Source: JALORV01 sp963775635 (lineage in GTDB: Bacteria; Pseudomonadota; Gammaproteobacteria; Burkholderiales; Burkholderiaceae_F). Taken from it: 64,000 nucleotides of DNA. The translations under genes were made by a program, and so were the position numbers. How positions within the stretch are numbered: the first letter of the stretch is position 1; each line of letters begins with the position of its first letter. Below are positions 44,384 to 54,079 of this stretch, one piece after another. The stretch lies in the NCBI GenBank assembly GCA_963775635.1, contig CAVZJO010000007.1, forward strand, positions 124,001 to 188,000. The letters are read 5' to 3'. Below the pieces are notes generated by a model, which saw nothing but the letters and a program-made list of their open reading frames with translations, did no database searches and had not been told where the DNA came from.

Positions 44384-45102
44384 CAGGCGACCTCTTCGCC
44401 GAGATATGCCTTGATCACTGCCGGGTCGCGCACGATGGTTTCGGGCGTCGCATCGGCGATCTTGACGCCATGGTGGAGCACCAGCACGCGGTCGGAAATT
44501 TTCATGATGGCGCGCATCTGATGTTCGACCAGGATCACCGTGATGCCGTTGTCGCGCAACTTCAGCACCAGGTCGCAGGCGGCCTCGACCTCGGTCGGAT
44601 TGAGTCCACCCATCGGTTCGTCGAGAAACACGACCTTGGGCCGGGTGGCAAGGCAGCGCGCGATTTCCAATCGCTTCTGCTGGCCCAAGGTCAGGTCGGC
44701 GGCATAGCTGTCGGCCTTCTCGGTCAACTCCAGCATCGCGAGGATGCGCCGTGCTTCGGCGGTTGCCGTGGGGCGCTTCGGTTCGTGCAGGAATGCGGCG
44801 AGCACCACGTTTTCCAGCACGGTCAACTTGCGAAAAGGCTTGACGATCTGGAACGTGCGCGCGACACCGCGTCTAACTATGGCGTTCGGCCGCAGGCCGA
44901 CCAGTTCGTGACCGTCAAGCCGCACCGAGCCCGTCAACGGCTCGATGAAGCCGGACATCAGGTTGAACACCGTCGTCTTGCCGGCGCCGTTCGGTCCGAT
45001 CAAGCCGAGGATTTCACCCTGATTCAGTACGAAGGAGAGATCCGACACGGCCCGCAAGCCGCCGAAGTCTTTCGAGAGATTGCTGACGTCGAGCAATGCC
45101 AT
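44383..45102 (-). CDS. livG: Branched-chain amino acid ABC transporter ATPase LivG
   Basis: This 239-residue ATPase partners LivF. Walker A is GPNGAGKTT, and VRRGVARTFQIVKPF and LTLGQQKRLEIARCLA (signature with Gln for Gly) are typical of LivG. Walker B is VVFLDEPMGGLNP. EHQMRAIMKISDRVLVLHHG closes the protein. It lies 5 nt after livM. Confidence 0.95.
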   Translation of the reverse strand: MALLDVSNLSKDFGGLRAVSDLSFVLNQGEILGLIGPNGAGKTTVFNLMSGFIEPLTGSVRLDGHELVGLRPNAIVRRGVARTFQIVKPFRKLTVLENVVLAAFLHEPKRPTATAEARRILAMLELTEKADSYAADLTLGQQKRLEIARCLATRPKVVFLDEPMGGLNPTEVEAACDLVLKLRDNGITVILVEHQMRAIMKISDRVLVLHHGVKIADATPETIVRDPAVIKAYLGEEVA

Positions 45103-45107
45103 GTCGG

Positions 45108-46067
45108 CTAAGAGTGCTGCGAGGAGAGCCGCAGCACGAGGCGCAGCCTGCCCCAGATGCCCTCGGGCATGTAACGGATGGTCAACATCATGAAGAGGCC
45201 ATAGAAAATCAGGTGGCCAGACTGGAAGCGATCGCGGAAGATCTCGGAAATCGTCACCAGGAAGATCGCTCCGACAATGGGCCCCCCAGTCGTGGCGATG
45301 CCGCCGACCACGGCGATGAAAACCATTTCGACCGACAACGCGACAGAGAACACCGCATCCGGGTCGATGTAGCGGAAGTAGAGGCCGTAGAAGCCGCCGG
45401 CCAATCCGACCAGCGCCGCAGAAAGAGCCAGCGCCAGCACCCGAGTACGCACAGTGTCGATACCGGCTGCCTCGGCACTGTCGATGTCCTCACGGACCGC
45501 CAGCAGATAGGCGCCGAGCCGCGATTGAGAAACGAAGAAGGTAACGCCCATCCCCAGCAGGGTCAGCACGGCAATGACGTAATAAAACGGAGTCTTGGTT
45601 TCCCAGTCGATGGCTTGGCCGAAGATATGCAACTCGGGCAGGTGTGTGATCAGCAGACCCTGCGGGCCGGCCGTGAGGCTTTCCCAGTTGAGAGCGACCA
45701 GTCGCACGATTTCGGCCACTGCAAGGGTGGCGAGCGAGAAGTAAGGGCCGCGCAGGCGAAAGCAGATCAGGCCGATCGGAACGGCCATAAGAGCGGCCAG
45801 GACGCCGCCGATGACCATGCCCAACCAGGGAGACCAGCCGAGCTTGAGATGCAGCAGCATCGTGGCGTAGGCGCCGACACCGAGAAAGGCCGAGTGACCG
45901 AACGAGACCTGGCCGGAATAGCCGCCGAGCAGATTCCACGCGACGCCGAGCAAGGTCGAGAACAGGACCATGATCAGCAGGTGAAGGTAAAAGGGGTTGG
46001 CCGTCGTGAGCGGTGCCGCGAGCAGCGCCAGCGCGACAACGACCCCGATGATGCGGTTCTTGCTCAT
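45108..46067 (-). CDS. livM: Branched-chain amino acid ABC permease LivM
   Basis: This 319-residue inner-membrane permease has about nine hydrophobic segments. NLLGGYSGQVSFGHSAFLGVGAYA near residue 40 is the diagnostic LivM motif and GLAGGFYGLYFRYIDPD lies near 215. I chose the ATG at 46067 because the preceding 64 open codons are Arg-rich and overlap livH; the start then overlaps the livH stop by 4 nt (ATGA). Confidence 0.94.
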   Translation of the reverse strand: MSKNRIIGVVVALALLAAPLTTANPFYLHLLIMVLFSTLLGVAWNLLGGYSGQVSFGHSAFLGVGAYATMLLHLKLGWSPWLGMVIGGVLAALMAVPIGLICFRLRGPYFSLATLAVAEIVRLVALNWESLTAGPQGLLITHLPELHIFGQAIDWETKTPFYYVIAVLTLLGMGVTFFVSQSRLGAYLLAVREDIDSAEAAGIDTVRTRVLALALSAALVGLAGGFYGLYFRYIDPDAVFSVALSVEMVFIAVVGGIATTGGPIVGAIFLVTISEIFRDRFQSGHLIFYGLFMMLTIRYMPEGIWGRLRLVLRLSSQHS

Positions 46068-46930
46068 GCCCTCCCCGCGCCGAACAGACCCGCCGGTCGG
46101 AACAGCAATACGAGGAGAAAGAGCACGAATCCGATGGTGTCCTTGTAGGCCACCGAAACATAGACGGCGCCGAGCGACTCGACCAGGCCGAGCAGGATGC
46201 CGCCGGCGATCGCGCCAGGGATCGATCCGAGTCCACCGAGTACGACGACGACAAAGCACTTGACGACGAGGATCTCGCCGACTGTCGGGTACAGGTAGAG
46301 CGAGGGAGCCAGCAGCACACCGGCGGCCCCAGCCAGCGCGGTGCCCATGCCAAAGGTGATCATGTCGATGCGCGAAACGTTGACGCCCATCAGCGCGGCC
46401 GAGTCAGGATTCTGTGCAGTGGCGCGGATGGCGCGACCGGTGTCGGTGCGCGACAGGAAGAAATAGAGCGCGGTGGTGATGGCGATCGCCAGCACGAAGG
46501 CGATTAGGAGTGGTACCGACACCGAGATCCCGAACGGCCGCATCGGAGGCGAGCCGTAGGTGAGATTGATGTTGCGGTAATCGCCGGTCCAAAAGAGCAG
46601 CGCCAGGTTGGCTATCAGCAGCGACAGGCCGGCGGTGTAGAGCAGCGTGTTGAGTTCGCCGCCGGCAATGATCTTCCTCAGCAGGAATCGCTGCACGAAC
46701 ACGCCGAAGGCGAACATCGCCGGCATCCAGATCAGCAGCGACAGGAACGGGTCGATTCCACCCAGCGCAAACGACCAGAACGCGCCGAACATGCCCAACA
46801 TGACCATTTCGCCGTGCGCCATGTTGATGATGCGCATGACGCCGAAGACGATCGTCAGCCCCACCGCGATCATCGCGTAGAGCGATCCCATCAGCACGCC
46901 GCTGACCACACTTTGCAGCAGTGTTTCCAT
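46064..46930 (-). CDS. livH: Branched-chain amino acid ABC permease LivH
   Basis: This 288-residue permease pairs with LivM. It starts METLLQSVVSGVLMGSLYAMIAVGL, with GVMRIINMAHGEMVMLG near residue 30 and the EAA-like loop near ARAIRATAQNPDSAALMGVN. VVVLGGLGSIPGAIAGGILLG is near residue 230. The order livK, livH, livM, livG, livF is complete. The 78-nt gap before livH probably separates the abundant binding protein message. Confidence 0.95.
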   Translation of the reverse strand: METLLQSVVSGVLMGSLYAMIAVGLTIVFGVMRIINMAHGEMVMLGMFGAFWSFALGGIDPFLSLLIWMPAMFAFGVFVQRFLLRKIIAGGELNTLLYTAGLSLLIANLALLFWTGDYRNINLTYGSPPMRPFGISVSVPLLIAFVLAIAITTALYFFLSRTDTGRAIRATAQNPDSAALMGVNVSRIDMITFGMGTALAGAAGVLLAPSLYLYPTVGEILVVKCFVVVVLGGLGSIPGAIAGGILLGLVESLGAVYVSVAYKDTIGFVLFLLVLLFRPAGLFGAGRA

Positions 46931-47008
46931 CGCAGGACCCGCAACCGACCGACCGCGCCGCCAGGGGGCGGCGCGGATGGTTCAGATCAGTTGTGCTTCA
47001 GCGGGGAA

Positions 47009-48238
47009 TCAGGGCCGGCTGGCGGGATCCGGGAAGACGTAGTTGGTCACGGCACCCGCCTTCGGATAGACGTCCATCAGCACGCCACCGCGCCACTGGG
47101 CCATGACCGAGTGGTCGCGCGAATAGATGTTCTGGTTCGTATAAGCGTCGCCCAGCGGGCCGGTCCAGTTGCCGAACTTGGTCTTGCCGAAGGCTGTCTG
47201 CATGTCGGTCTTCAGCAGCGCCTGGCGCAGGGCCTCGCGGTCAGCTTCGAGGTTGCCAGTGAGCTTGGTGCGCTTTAGGGCATCGGCGATCACGTAGATG
47301 ACGGCATAGCCCTCGACCTCGTGCTCATGCGGCTGGATCTTGTAGGTAGCCAGGAAGTTCTTGGTGAACTCCTTATTCACCGGATCGTTCGGGTTGCCGG
47401 CCCAGGCTGCCGACGAGAAGACGTTCTCGGCCAGCGGGCCAAGCTGCTTGGCGAAGTCTTCCACGCCGAAGCCACCGCCGAAGCCGACGAAGGCGCGCGC
47501 ATTGATGCCGATCTCCTTCGCATGACGCGTCATCAGGATCGCGTCGGTCGTCGCTACCGCGATCAGCAGCACCATGTCGGGGTTGTTGGCCTTCACCTTG
47601 GTCATGATCGGCCTGAAGTCCAGCGTGTTCACCGGGTAGGCCTCGTCATTGACGATCGGTATGTTCTTGGATTTCATGAAGACCATGTTGGCATTGCCGA
47701 TGGTCTTGCCGAAGAGGCTGTTGTCATAGACCACCGCCACCGATTTCGGCATCGCTCCCGGCACCTCCGAGATGAACTTGTGGAAGGCCTCTGGGTAGAT
47801 CGAGCCGGTCGGATTCTGGCGGAACACGAAGTCGAACCCTTTGGCGGTGATGGCATCGGCCGAGGGATGGTCGACGACGTACGGCGTCTTCAGGCGCTGG
47901 GCGACCGAGGCGATCTCGATGGCCTGGCCGGAAGCGCGCCCACCGGTCAGGACCAGAACCTTGTTCTGGGTGATCAGCTTCTCGGCCACCGTGGCGGCCA
48001 TCGGGTTCTTGGCCTGGTGGTCTTCGATGATGACCTCGAGCTTGCGGCCGTTAATGCCGCCCTTCGCATTGATTTCGTCGACGGCCATGCTGTAGGCCTT
48101 CTTGAACTTGTCGCCGAAGGGAGCATCCGGGCCGGTCATCGGCTGCGGCGCGCCGATCTTTATCGTTTCCTGGGCCAGGACGACCGATGCAGCCGTAGCC
48201 AGCATGGCTGTCAACAGGCAGGACAGAATTCGCTTCAT
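47009..48238 (-). CDS. Periplasmic amino-acid-binding protein, LivK family
   Basis: This 409-residue type I periplasmic binding protein delivers the substrate to LivHM. A signal peptide is clear (MKRILSCLLTAMLATAASVVLA). IKIGAPQPMTGPDAPFGDKFKKAYSMAVDEINAKGGINGRKLEVI is the family N-terminal block (given here as its landmarks). The ATG at 48238 has GGAGCAGCG upstream, so I discard 29 open codons before it. True substrates of such systems include amino acids, amides, urea and aromatics, and the ligand here is not proven. Confidence 0.9.
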   Translation of the reverse strand: MKRILSCLLTAMLATAASVVLAQETIKIGAPQPMTGPDAPFGDKFKKAYSMAVDEINAKGGINGRKLEVIIEDHQAKNPMAATVAEKLITQNKVLVLTGGRASGQAIEIASVAQRLKTPYVVDHPSADAITAKGFDFVFRQNPTGSIYPEAFHKFISEVPGAMPKSVAVVYDNSLFGKTIGNANMVFMKSKNIPIVNDEAYPVNTLDFRPIMTKVKANNPDMVLLIAVATTDAILMTRHAKEIGINARAFVGFGGGFGVEDFAKQLGPLAENVFSSAAWAGNPNDPVNKEFTKNFLATYKIQPHEHEVEGYAVIYVIADALKRTKLTGNLEADREALRQALLKTDMQTAFGKTKFGNWTGPLGDAYTNQNIYSRDHSVMAQWRGGVLMDVYPKAGAVTNYVFPDPASRP

Positions 48239-48515
48239 GACGCTGCTCCTTTGTGGTGTGAACAGTTCGCGGCGGTCCGTGAGTCGGTTGTCGGCATGAC
48301 GACAGGTTGACCGAGGGCTCCTCACCCTGCTTGCTGGCGCCCTTCATATTCCTCAGACGCCATCAGAAGCGAACGATCAACAGGAGCGGCTAACCAACGT
48401 CGGTCATTATTACTCCGAACGCTGCGCCTGTGGGCGAACGGCCGACCAACGAAGCGCTGGCGGGGGCGTATGAACCCTTAGTAGGCTCAGAGCGTGAACG
48501 AACGGGTACTGCGCG

Positions 48516-48749
48516 CTAGCCTTTGTACTTTTCGACGATGTCGACGTCGCGAGCAATTGCGGTGTCCTCGTCCCCGCCGAACTCCCTGAGCGCGCGGCGC
48601 TGGCGCAACAGGTCCCAGCACTGGTCGAGTTCCTCGTTCAGATGCCGCAGCCGCGCGCTCGCCTCCGGGGAAGCCGAGGGTTGCACCCGAATCTGCTTCT
48701 CCTCCTCGATCAGGGCTGAGATATGCGAAAAGATGGATGAATCCTTCAT
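48516..48749 (-). CDS. DUF2630 family protein
   Basis: This 77-residue protein fits the DUF2630 family: ISALIEEEKQIR near the N terminus, LNEELDQCWDLLRQRRALREFG in the middle and VDIVEKYKG at the end. It is predicted to be a helical hairpin and highly charged. Function is unknown in the family. It starts with a good ribosome site (AGGAGGTC upstream). The 277-nt span between it and the liv operon start holds no clear gene. Confidence 0.8.
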   Translation of the reverse strand: MKDSSIFSHISALIEEEKQIRVQPSASPEASARLRHLNEELDQCWDLLRQRRALREFGGDEDTAIARDVDIVEKYKG

Positions 48750-48782
48750 GGTCTGACCTCCTGAAACACGCGGCCGGAAAAC

Positions 48783-51569
48783 TTAACGGCGTCGCTCAAG
48801 TTTCGCCACGATCCTGTCGCAACGTTGCCGGTCGCGCGCCTCGGCCACGCCTGGCAGCGCGCACCAGTCGATCAGGATCTGCTGCGCGCTGCCCGCACCC
48901 GACGCCGTTCGCTTGAATCGATCGCGCAACTGCTTGACCTGCACCGCGAGGCGCTGCGGCTGCAGGTCGGCAGGGCTCTCGATGCCCAGCATCAGTTCAA
49001 GCTCGAGCAGGGCATCGCGCCGGGCGGCGACGCAGTCCTCGATCCGCTCGACATGATCGAGGCGTGCGTCGTCATCCGCCAGTCCGCGCAGTGCTGCATC
49101 GCGTCGGCCGAGCATCTTCTGCTCCCACTCGGTAGCGAGGCGAGGCAGCTCGGTCCAGCGCTGCCGCACCGAATCCGCAGCCGTCGGGTCAGCAGTCTCT
49201 CCCTTGATTGCGAGCGCATCCAGTTCCTCGCATAGCCGTTGCTTCGCGAACAACGCTTCCCATGCAGCCGCTTCGCTTCTACGCGTTCGCCCGCGCAGCA
49301 ACTCCTCGACGCCACTGCGAGCGGCCTTGAAGCGAGCCTCGAGCGCCGCCGGCACCGGTCCGCTCTCGGTGAACGCCCTTCTCCACTGATCCTGCAGTTC
49401 GCGCTGGGACTGACGGACCTGCCCTTCGTCCACCTCGGTCGACTGCGCCAGTTGCTCCAGCCTTTCGCACAGCACCTCGAACGTACGGCGTTGACCCTGC
49501 TTGCGCTCCTCCGCCTCCTTGCGCGAGCCCCTACGCGCGTCGAACACGGCATTGCAAGCAACGCGAAACCGCTCCCACAGCGCCCGCTCATCGCGCTGAG
49601 GCAGCACGATCGTCTTGGAGTGCGCCTGCCAGCGCGCCTGCATCTCCTTCACACGCGACGGCGTATCGCGATCCGTTGCCTTGGCCGCCAGTGCTTCGGC
49701 CTCGGCGATCAATGCCTCGCGTACCTGCCGGGCCTCCTGGCGCGCAGTCGACAGCGCATCGTGCAATGGCGCCAGGGTTGCCTTCAGGCGCGCATCGAGT
49801 CTTTTCCAGGCGCCGGGTTCGACGCTGCCCAGGCTGGTACCGCGCCAGGTCGACTCGGTGTCGCGCAGCCAGCGCTCGATCGCGCGCCAGTCGCGCGGTT
49901 CGGCGAGCAGCGTCGGCGCGTGCGCGGCGGCAACCGCAATGAAGTCCTCGCGTTGCTTGCGCGCCTGCTTGTGCTGTGCCGCCTGCTCGGCAAAGTGCCG
50001 CGCGGCTGGCGCGTAGGCCCTTTCGCAGGCGCCATCGAACCGTTCCCACAGCGATCGCGGAACCCCGGCGTGTTGCTCGTCGAGTTTCTTCCATTCGGCT
50101 CGCAGCTGTTGCACCTCGCGCGCGAGCGCTGCGGGGGCGAGCGAATTCTGTGCGAGCGCTTCGGCACGTTCGCACAACTGGACGCGAGCGTTCTGCTGTC
50201 CGAACTGCTGCCAGCGTTCGAGTTCCACCAGCTGCTGAACGACCCGGCTCAGGCGTTGAACCGTCGGCTTAGGCAACAGGCCGGCGTGCGGCTTCAGTGC
50301 GCGAGCCTGGTCTGCGGCTTCGCGGGCCAGCTGCAACTGTCCCGACGCCAGCGCCTGCTCGGCCTCGTGCAGCACCGTGTGCAACTGCTGTCGCATCGCG
50401 GCCTGTTCCTGCTGGTTCGCGCGCACGTACGCGAGGCGACGCTGTTCAATGACGAGCAGCGCGGCCTCGAAACGCCGCGTCAGCGGCGGCGTGCGAGCAG
50501 CGAGATCCAGCGCCTGCCAGCGCGCCGGCAGCTGTGCGTCATCGATCGGCGTTCCGATTGCGAGTTGCTCGGCTTCCAGTACCAGTGCCTCAGCCGCAGC
50601 CAGCGCTGGAGCAGCTTGCTCCCACCGCACGATCTGCTGCTCGGCCTGGTCAAGCCTTGCCAGCGCGCGGGTGTCGTTGGCGTCGGCGGCTTCCGTTCGC
50701 AGCGCAGCCCACTGTTCGCGCAGCATTGGCAGCGCCGAAGCGGACGGCGGAGGGTCAAGCGAAGCAAGCCAGCGATCCAGCCGCTGCTCCAACTGCGCGT
50801 GAGCACGTTGCTCTTCCAACTCACGGTCGAAGCGCTGCTGCGTCAGGCGACCGATCGCTTCCCAACGGGCATGTCGAGCATCGTCGGCGTTCAGAGCGAG
50901 GGCCTTCCAGCGCCGGTCGAGTTCGACCGCGGCCATCACGATCGGACCCGGTTTCGCCACAAGGGCTTCGGCCTCATCCAGGATCGCATCGGCAGCCTCC
51001 GCGTGGGCGGCGCGTTGGCTGATCGCTTCGAGGCGCTCGCGAGCAAGGCGAGCGACGCCACGATCCTTGTCCCTTGCTCCCTTGACCAGTCGGCGCAGGG
51101 GTTCGGGCGCATGCACGCGCTCGGCAGCCGCGATCCGCGCCGATGCGTGGTCGGCTGCAAGCGCTACATCCACCAGGACGTTCTCGTCGCCGATTGCCTC
51201 GATCGCAACGCGCCGACGGTCTTCATCGTCCGTGTGCAACGCGACCTGCGCGCGGACTGCGTCGGCGCATTCCGGCGCGGTGAGCAGGTTCCGCACGAAG
51301 CCGTTATCCGGCGTCGTCGCCAGCGCCTTGCCCAATGAAGCGGCAATGGCGGCGACGACTTTCGGGTCCGTTTCGGCCCGCAAGGCGGCAGCCAGCGCGG
51401 CCAGATCGCTGCAGCGTTCCGCCGCGGCGATCCGGACCTCGGGCGACGGGTCTGCGCCAAGAACCTGCGCGAGCACGATCGATTCCGATGGCAGCGCGGC
51501 AACGCCAACCACGCGTTGCGCCGGGTCGGCGTGTTCGTGCAGGGGTGAACCAAAGATCTTGTCGAGCAC
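48783..51569 (-). CDS. Large DUF349 domain protein
   Basis: This 928-residue protein is mostly alpha-helical and Ala/Arg/Glu rich. Residues 1 to about 190 look like HEAT-type repeats (ADPSPEVRIAAAERCSDLAALAAAL, AADHASARIAAAERVHAPEPLRRLV). The rest holds several DUF349 repeats with conserved Trp: ELDRRWKAL, EQWAAL, LRAEWKKLDEQHAG, MQARWQAHSKTI and ELQDQWRRAF. No membrane segment or catalytic motif is seen. DUF349 proteins are widespread in this class and of unknown function; a nucleic-acid or ribosome link has been suggested for some. Monocistronic in appearance. Confidence 0.8.
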   Translation of the reverse strand: MLDKIFGSPLHEHADPAQRVVGVAALPSESIVLAQVLGADPSPEVRIAAAERCSDLAALAAALRAETDPKVVAAIAASLGKALATTPDNGFVRNLLTAPECADAVRAQVALHTDDEDRRRVAIEAIGDENVLVDVALAADHASARIAAAERVHAPEPLRRLVKGARDKDRGVARLARERLEAISQRAAHAEAADAILDEAEALVAKPGPIVMAAVELDRRWKALALNADDARHARWEAIGRLTQQRFDRELEEQRAHAQLEQRLDRWLASLDPPPSASALPMLREQWAALRTEAADANDTRALARLDQAEQQIVRWEQAAPALAAAEALVLEAEQLAIGTPIDDAQLPARWQALDLAARTPPLTRRFEAALLVIEQRRLAYVRANQQEQAAMRQQLHTVLHEAEQALASGQLQLAREAADQARALKPHAGLLPKPTVQRLSRVVQQLVELERWQQFGQQNARVQLCERAEALAQNSLAPAALAREVQQLRAEWKKLDEQHAGVPRSLWERFDGACERAYAPAARHFAEQAAQHKQARKQREDFIAVAAAHAPTLLAEPRDWRAIERWLRDTESTWRGTSLGSVEPGAWKRLDARLKATLAPLHDALSTARQEARQVREALIAEAEALAAKATDRDTPSRVKEMQARWQAHSKTIVLPQRDERALWERFRVACNAVFDARRGSRKEAEERKQGQRRTFEVLCERLEQLAQSTEVDEGQVRQSQRELQDQWRRAFTESGPVPAALEARFKAARSGVEELLRGRTRRSEAAAWEALFAKQRLCEELDALAIKGETADPTAADSVRQRWTELPRLATEWEQKMLGRRDAALRGLADDDARLDHVERIEDCVAARRDALLELELMLGIESPADLQPQRLAVQVKQLRDRFKRTASGAGSAQQILIDWCALPGVAEARDRQRCDRIVAKLERRR

Positions 51570-51726
51570 GTCGGCGTTGGCTGTGAAAGTCTGGGCCAGT
51601 CGGCGCGTTGGGCGCGGCAGTGTGGATCGTACCGAGTTCGCAAGGCGTCTCGTTCAGCGGCCGCCTTGAACAAGGTGGCAAAGCTGTGCCGTGATTCTCA
51701 TCCCTGAGGCGAATGATCGCAATCCG

Positions 51727-51752
51727 GCGAGGGCGGTCGCGCCAACCCTCGC
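51727..51752 (-). terminator. Inverted repeat after the AraC-type gene
   Basis: A 7-bp stem GCGAGGG/CCCTCGC with a 12-nt loop begins 14 nt past the regulator stop. No T-run follows, so terminator activity is uncertain. Confidence 0.3.
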
Positions 51753-51766
51753 TTACCCGGACATTA

Positions 51767-52905
51767 TTACGCTGACGCCACCCCTGTCGCCATGACGTGC
51801 TCTCGTCGAAAGCGCCCCGGAGCCACCCCGGTGACACGCCGAAAGGCCTTGGAGAAGACGGCATCTGACGTGTAGCCGACGCTCTCTGCGATCCGATCGA
51901 GACTCACCCGTTCGCTGCGCAGGCGGTTGGCGGCGCGCATGATCCGCCAGCGTGTCAGATAGCTGATCGGGCTTTCGCCGACCAGCTCCTTGAATTGAAC
52001 CGCCAGTAGCGTGCGCGACATGCCGACCTCGCGCGCGAGCGACTCGAGCGTCCATGGCTCCGCGTAGCGCGCGTGCAGTGTCATGAGGGCCTGACCGATG
52101 CGGCGATCGGACAGAGCACGCAGCCAGCCCGCGACACAGCCGTTCTGCGCAGCGTAGGCGCGTACCGCCTGAATGAACAGCACGTCAGCCATTCGTCGAA
52201 CACCGTCTGCGCGCCCTGCATGCCGGCGTCCATCTCCGCGTGGATGAAGTCGAGCGTTGGCGCGAGCCAGCGTTGGACGGCCGCGTCGCTCGACTTCAGA
52301 TGAATCACCGGCGGCAGCGCCCGCATCAACGGATTGACACGCAGTGTGTCGATGTCGAAGAAGCCGCCGGTCACACGATTGACCGGACCATTGCCGCGCA
52401 GCGCGTAGACGGTACCCTGCGCGTCCATCGGATGCAGCGCCATCCAGTCATGCAGATCGAGCACGGGTGCATCCCCACCCGAACCGATAACGTGCGGCGC
52501 CCCATTGGGCAGCAGCACGAGGTCGCCGGCTCCAGCATGAAAGACCTCACCAGTGTCGAGAAGCTGAATCTCGGCCGCGCCCTCCTGCAATGCATAGAAC
52601 GGCGTCCGCGCGCGGCGCGCGATGCGTATGCCATACGCGCCGTTGCACACCGTGCGGAAATAGATCGTTCCTTCGAGGCGAACCTGGTCCATCACGTCGG
52701 TCAGCAGATCGAATGGCCGTCCCGGCTGCGCGACATCGAGCGGCGCAGCGACCGGCGCGCCGTCGTTGCCCGGCGAACTGCTGCTGCGTCCACGCGGCTG
52801 CCGGTCGGGTCCGGGACTGTGTCGGCGGCCGGCTATTCGCGGTGACTTCGATGCGGAATCGGAAGGGGCACGAGTCTTACGCGGGTGCGCTGAACGATTT
52901 GACAT
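51767..52905 (-). CDS. AraC family regulator with cupin domain (with frameshift)
   Basis: This is an AraC-type regulator of about 379 residues if one base is restored. The N-terminal half has a cupin-like sensor (FDLLTDVMDQVRLEGTIYFR, LVLLPNGAPHVIG). The C-terminal half is an AraC helix-turn-helix pair (WTLESLAREVGMSRTLLAVQFKELVGESPISYL and SLDRIAESVGYTSDAVFSKAFRRVTG). The frame shifts near 52195-52205: GAQTVFDE runs on as RMADVLFIQAVRAYAAQ in the next frame, the standard linker of this family. The first 45 residues are low-complexity, so the true start may be later. Its target is unknown; an inverted repeat GACAT/ATGTC lies at its 5' end. Confidence 0.8.
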
Positions 52906-53009
52906 GTTTTATGTCCTGTAACGCCTTTTCATTCTGGCGCCGGAAGCGCACTTTACGCCTAATCCGACGCGGCGTGGTGCCACGCGGTTCACCGAGTAAG
53001 GAGTCGATT

Positions 53010-53393
53010 ATGAACAGCCTGCAATCGAAGCGCACGCACATCCACAGTTCGTCCGTCGCCGCTGCCGCCGCTCTGCTGATTGGCCTTTTCACCGCTGGTC
53101 AGGCAGCTGCCCAATTGTCCGGGCCTGTCGCTGTGGACCCAACGAATTCCAAGCAGGACGTAACGACAAAGCATGGCCCAGTGGAACACGATCCGTTCAG
53201 CGAGTTCACGTACGAGGCGCTAGGTGCTACGCCCTCCCTCCAGCTGCCTGCATTCATTCGCAAGCTGGCTCGGGCAAGCGCCGTGGAGTCGTCCGACGTT
53301 TCATCGGTCGATCGGACGGAGACCAACGCCGCAGCGAAGGCGACAGTAGCGGGACGGCCCGATCGCACGGGCACCGCTGCTCGAGTGCAGTAG
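53010..53393 (+). CDS. Exported protein of unknown function
   Basis: This 127-residue protein has a signal peptide (SSVAAAAALLIGLFTAGQAAAQ, near residues 14-35) and a short hydrophilic mature part with DPFSEFTYEALGATPSLQLPAF. The TAAGGAG ribosome site six bases upstream decides the start. I do not recognise the family. It lies divergent from the AraC-type regulator, 104 nt apart, and 25 nt before a small membrane protein gene, so regulation by that AraC protein is a reasonable guess. Confidence 0.55.
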   Translation: MNSLQSKRTHIHSSSVAAAAALLIGLFTAGQAAAQLSGPVAVDPTNSKQDVTTKHGPVEHDPFSEFTYEALGATPSLQLPAFIRKLARASAVESSDVSSVDRTETNAAAKATVAGRPDRTGTAARVQ

Positions 53394-53418
53394 CTAGCTG
53401 GCTCGCGAGGAACCACCT

Positions 53419-53922
53419 ATGAACGGTCGCGTTTTCATCTTGTTTGCAGCCTGGATCGCCGTCGGAGTGGCGTTCTACCTCGGCCATCCGATCGGGTACA
53501 CCGTCATCCTGCTCGGAATCGCCGCATCGGTTGCGATAGCCGAGGAGGTGCATAGCTCGCATCCGGGTATCCGAGGCCCGTGCGCCCGACCGACCGCTGC
53601 CTTCGGCTTCTTCGGCATCGTTGTAACAGAGCGCCGAGGCGTATCGGTCCGCGCGAGCGGGTCCGATACGCCAAGGTCACGGCAGTCCCAAAGCCGCGAC
53701 TGCAAGTTCGGTGTCCATGTACTCGGTCAATTCGTGCAGCTTGCCGTCGGCGAAGCGGCACACAAAGCAATAGGCGTTGCAGTAAGGCTCGCCCGTCGTG
53801 GTGGTCACACGGTTGCGGCACTCGACGACGACATAGTTGCCCTCCGCAGTGAATCGTCGCGCCTCGCTGGTATACGGTGTCGGCGAAGCGTGCAAGCAGA
53901 GGACGAAGCAGCTCGTCGGTGA
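53419..53922 (+). CDS. Small membrane protein, C-terminal end uncertain
   Basis: The first 45 residues form two hydrophobic helices (VFILFAAWIAVGVAFYLG and YTVILLGIAASVAIA) with GAGGA as ribosome site, so the start at 53419 looks real. From about 53560 the frame turns Arg/Ser rich, and beyond 53677 it runs opposite the SnoaL-like gene, which makes the downstream part implausible. The true protein is probably only 50-60 residues, with its stop lost to a small indel, or simply reads through. Not a recognised family. Confidence 0.4.
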   Translation: MNGRVFILFAAWIAVGVAFYLGHPIGYTVILLGIAASVAIAEEVHSSHPGIRGPCARPTAAFGFFGIVVTERRGVSVRASGSDTPRSRQSQSRDCKFGVHVLGQFVQLAVGEAAHKAIGVAVRLARRGGHTVAALDDDIVALRSESSRLAGIRCRRSVQAEDEAARR

Positions 53923-54076
53923 TCTCCTGTTTGCCCTGCCATTTCCCGGACCACTGCGAACTGCCGGTGATGGTCCAGCGGAAGTCGTCGGCCATGCTGT
54001 CGCGGAATAGTTTGCCGTTGCCTTTGGCAAGCTCGGCAAAGATCTCACGCATCAGCTGCTTGCTGTCCGAACTCAT
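53677..54076 (-). CDS. SnoaL/NTF2-like protein (with frameshift)
   Basis: This is an NTF2-like protein of about 133 residues. The N-terminal half (LMREIFAELAKGNGKLF, SMADDFRWTITGSSQWSGKWQGK) and the C-terminal half (RFTAEGNYVVVECRNRVTT, LHELTEYMDTELAVAAL) are both typical of the SnoaL-like group, but they are in different frames that switch near 53873-53885. One extra base around GACACCG would explain it. Such proteins are often next to YafY regulators, and a YafY-type gene lies 730 nt away. Ligand or enzymatic role is unknown. Confidence 0.7.
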
Positions 54077-54079
54077 CAC

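Noticed and set aside
49239..51338. 699-codon open frame opposite the DUF349 gene
   Set aside because: Antisense shadow; the DUF349 frame has the recurring Trp-containing repeats.
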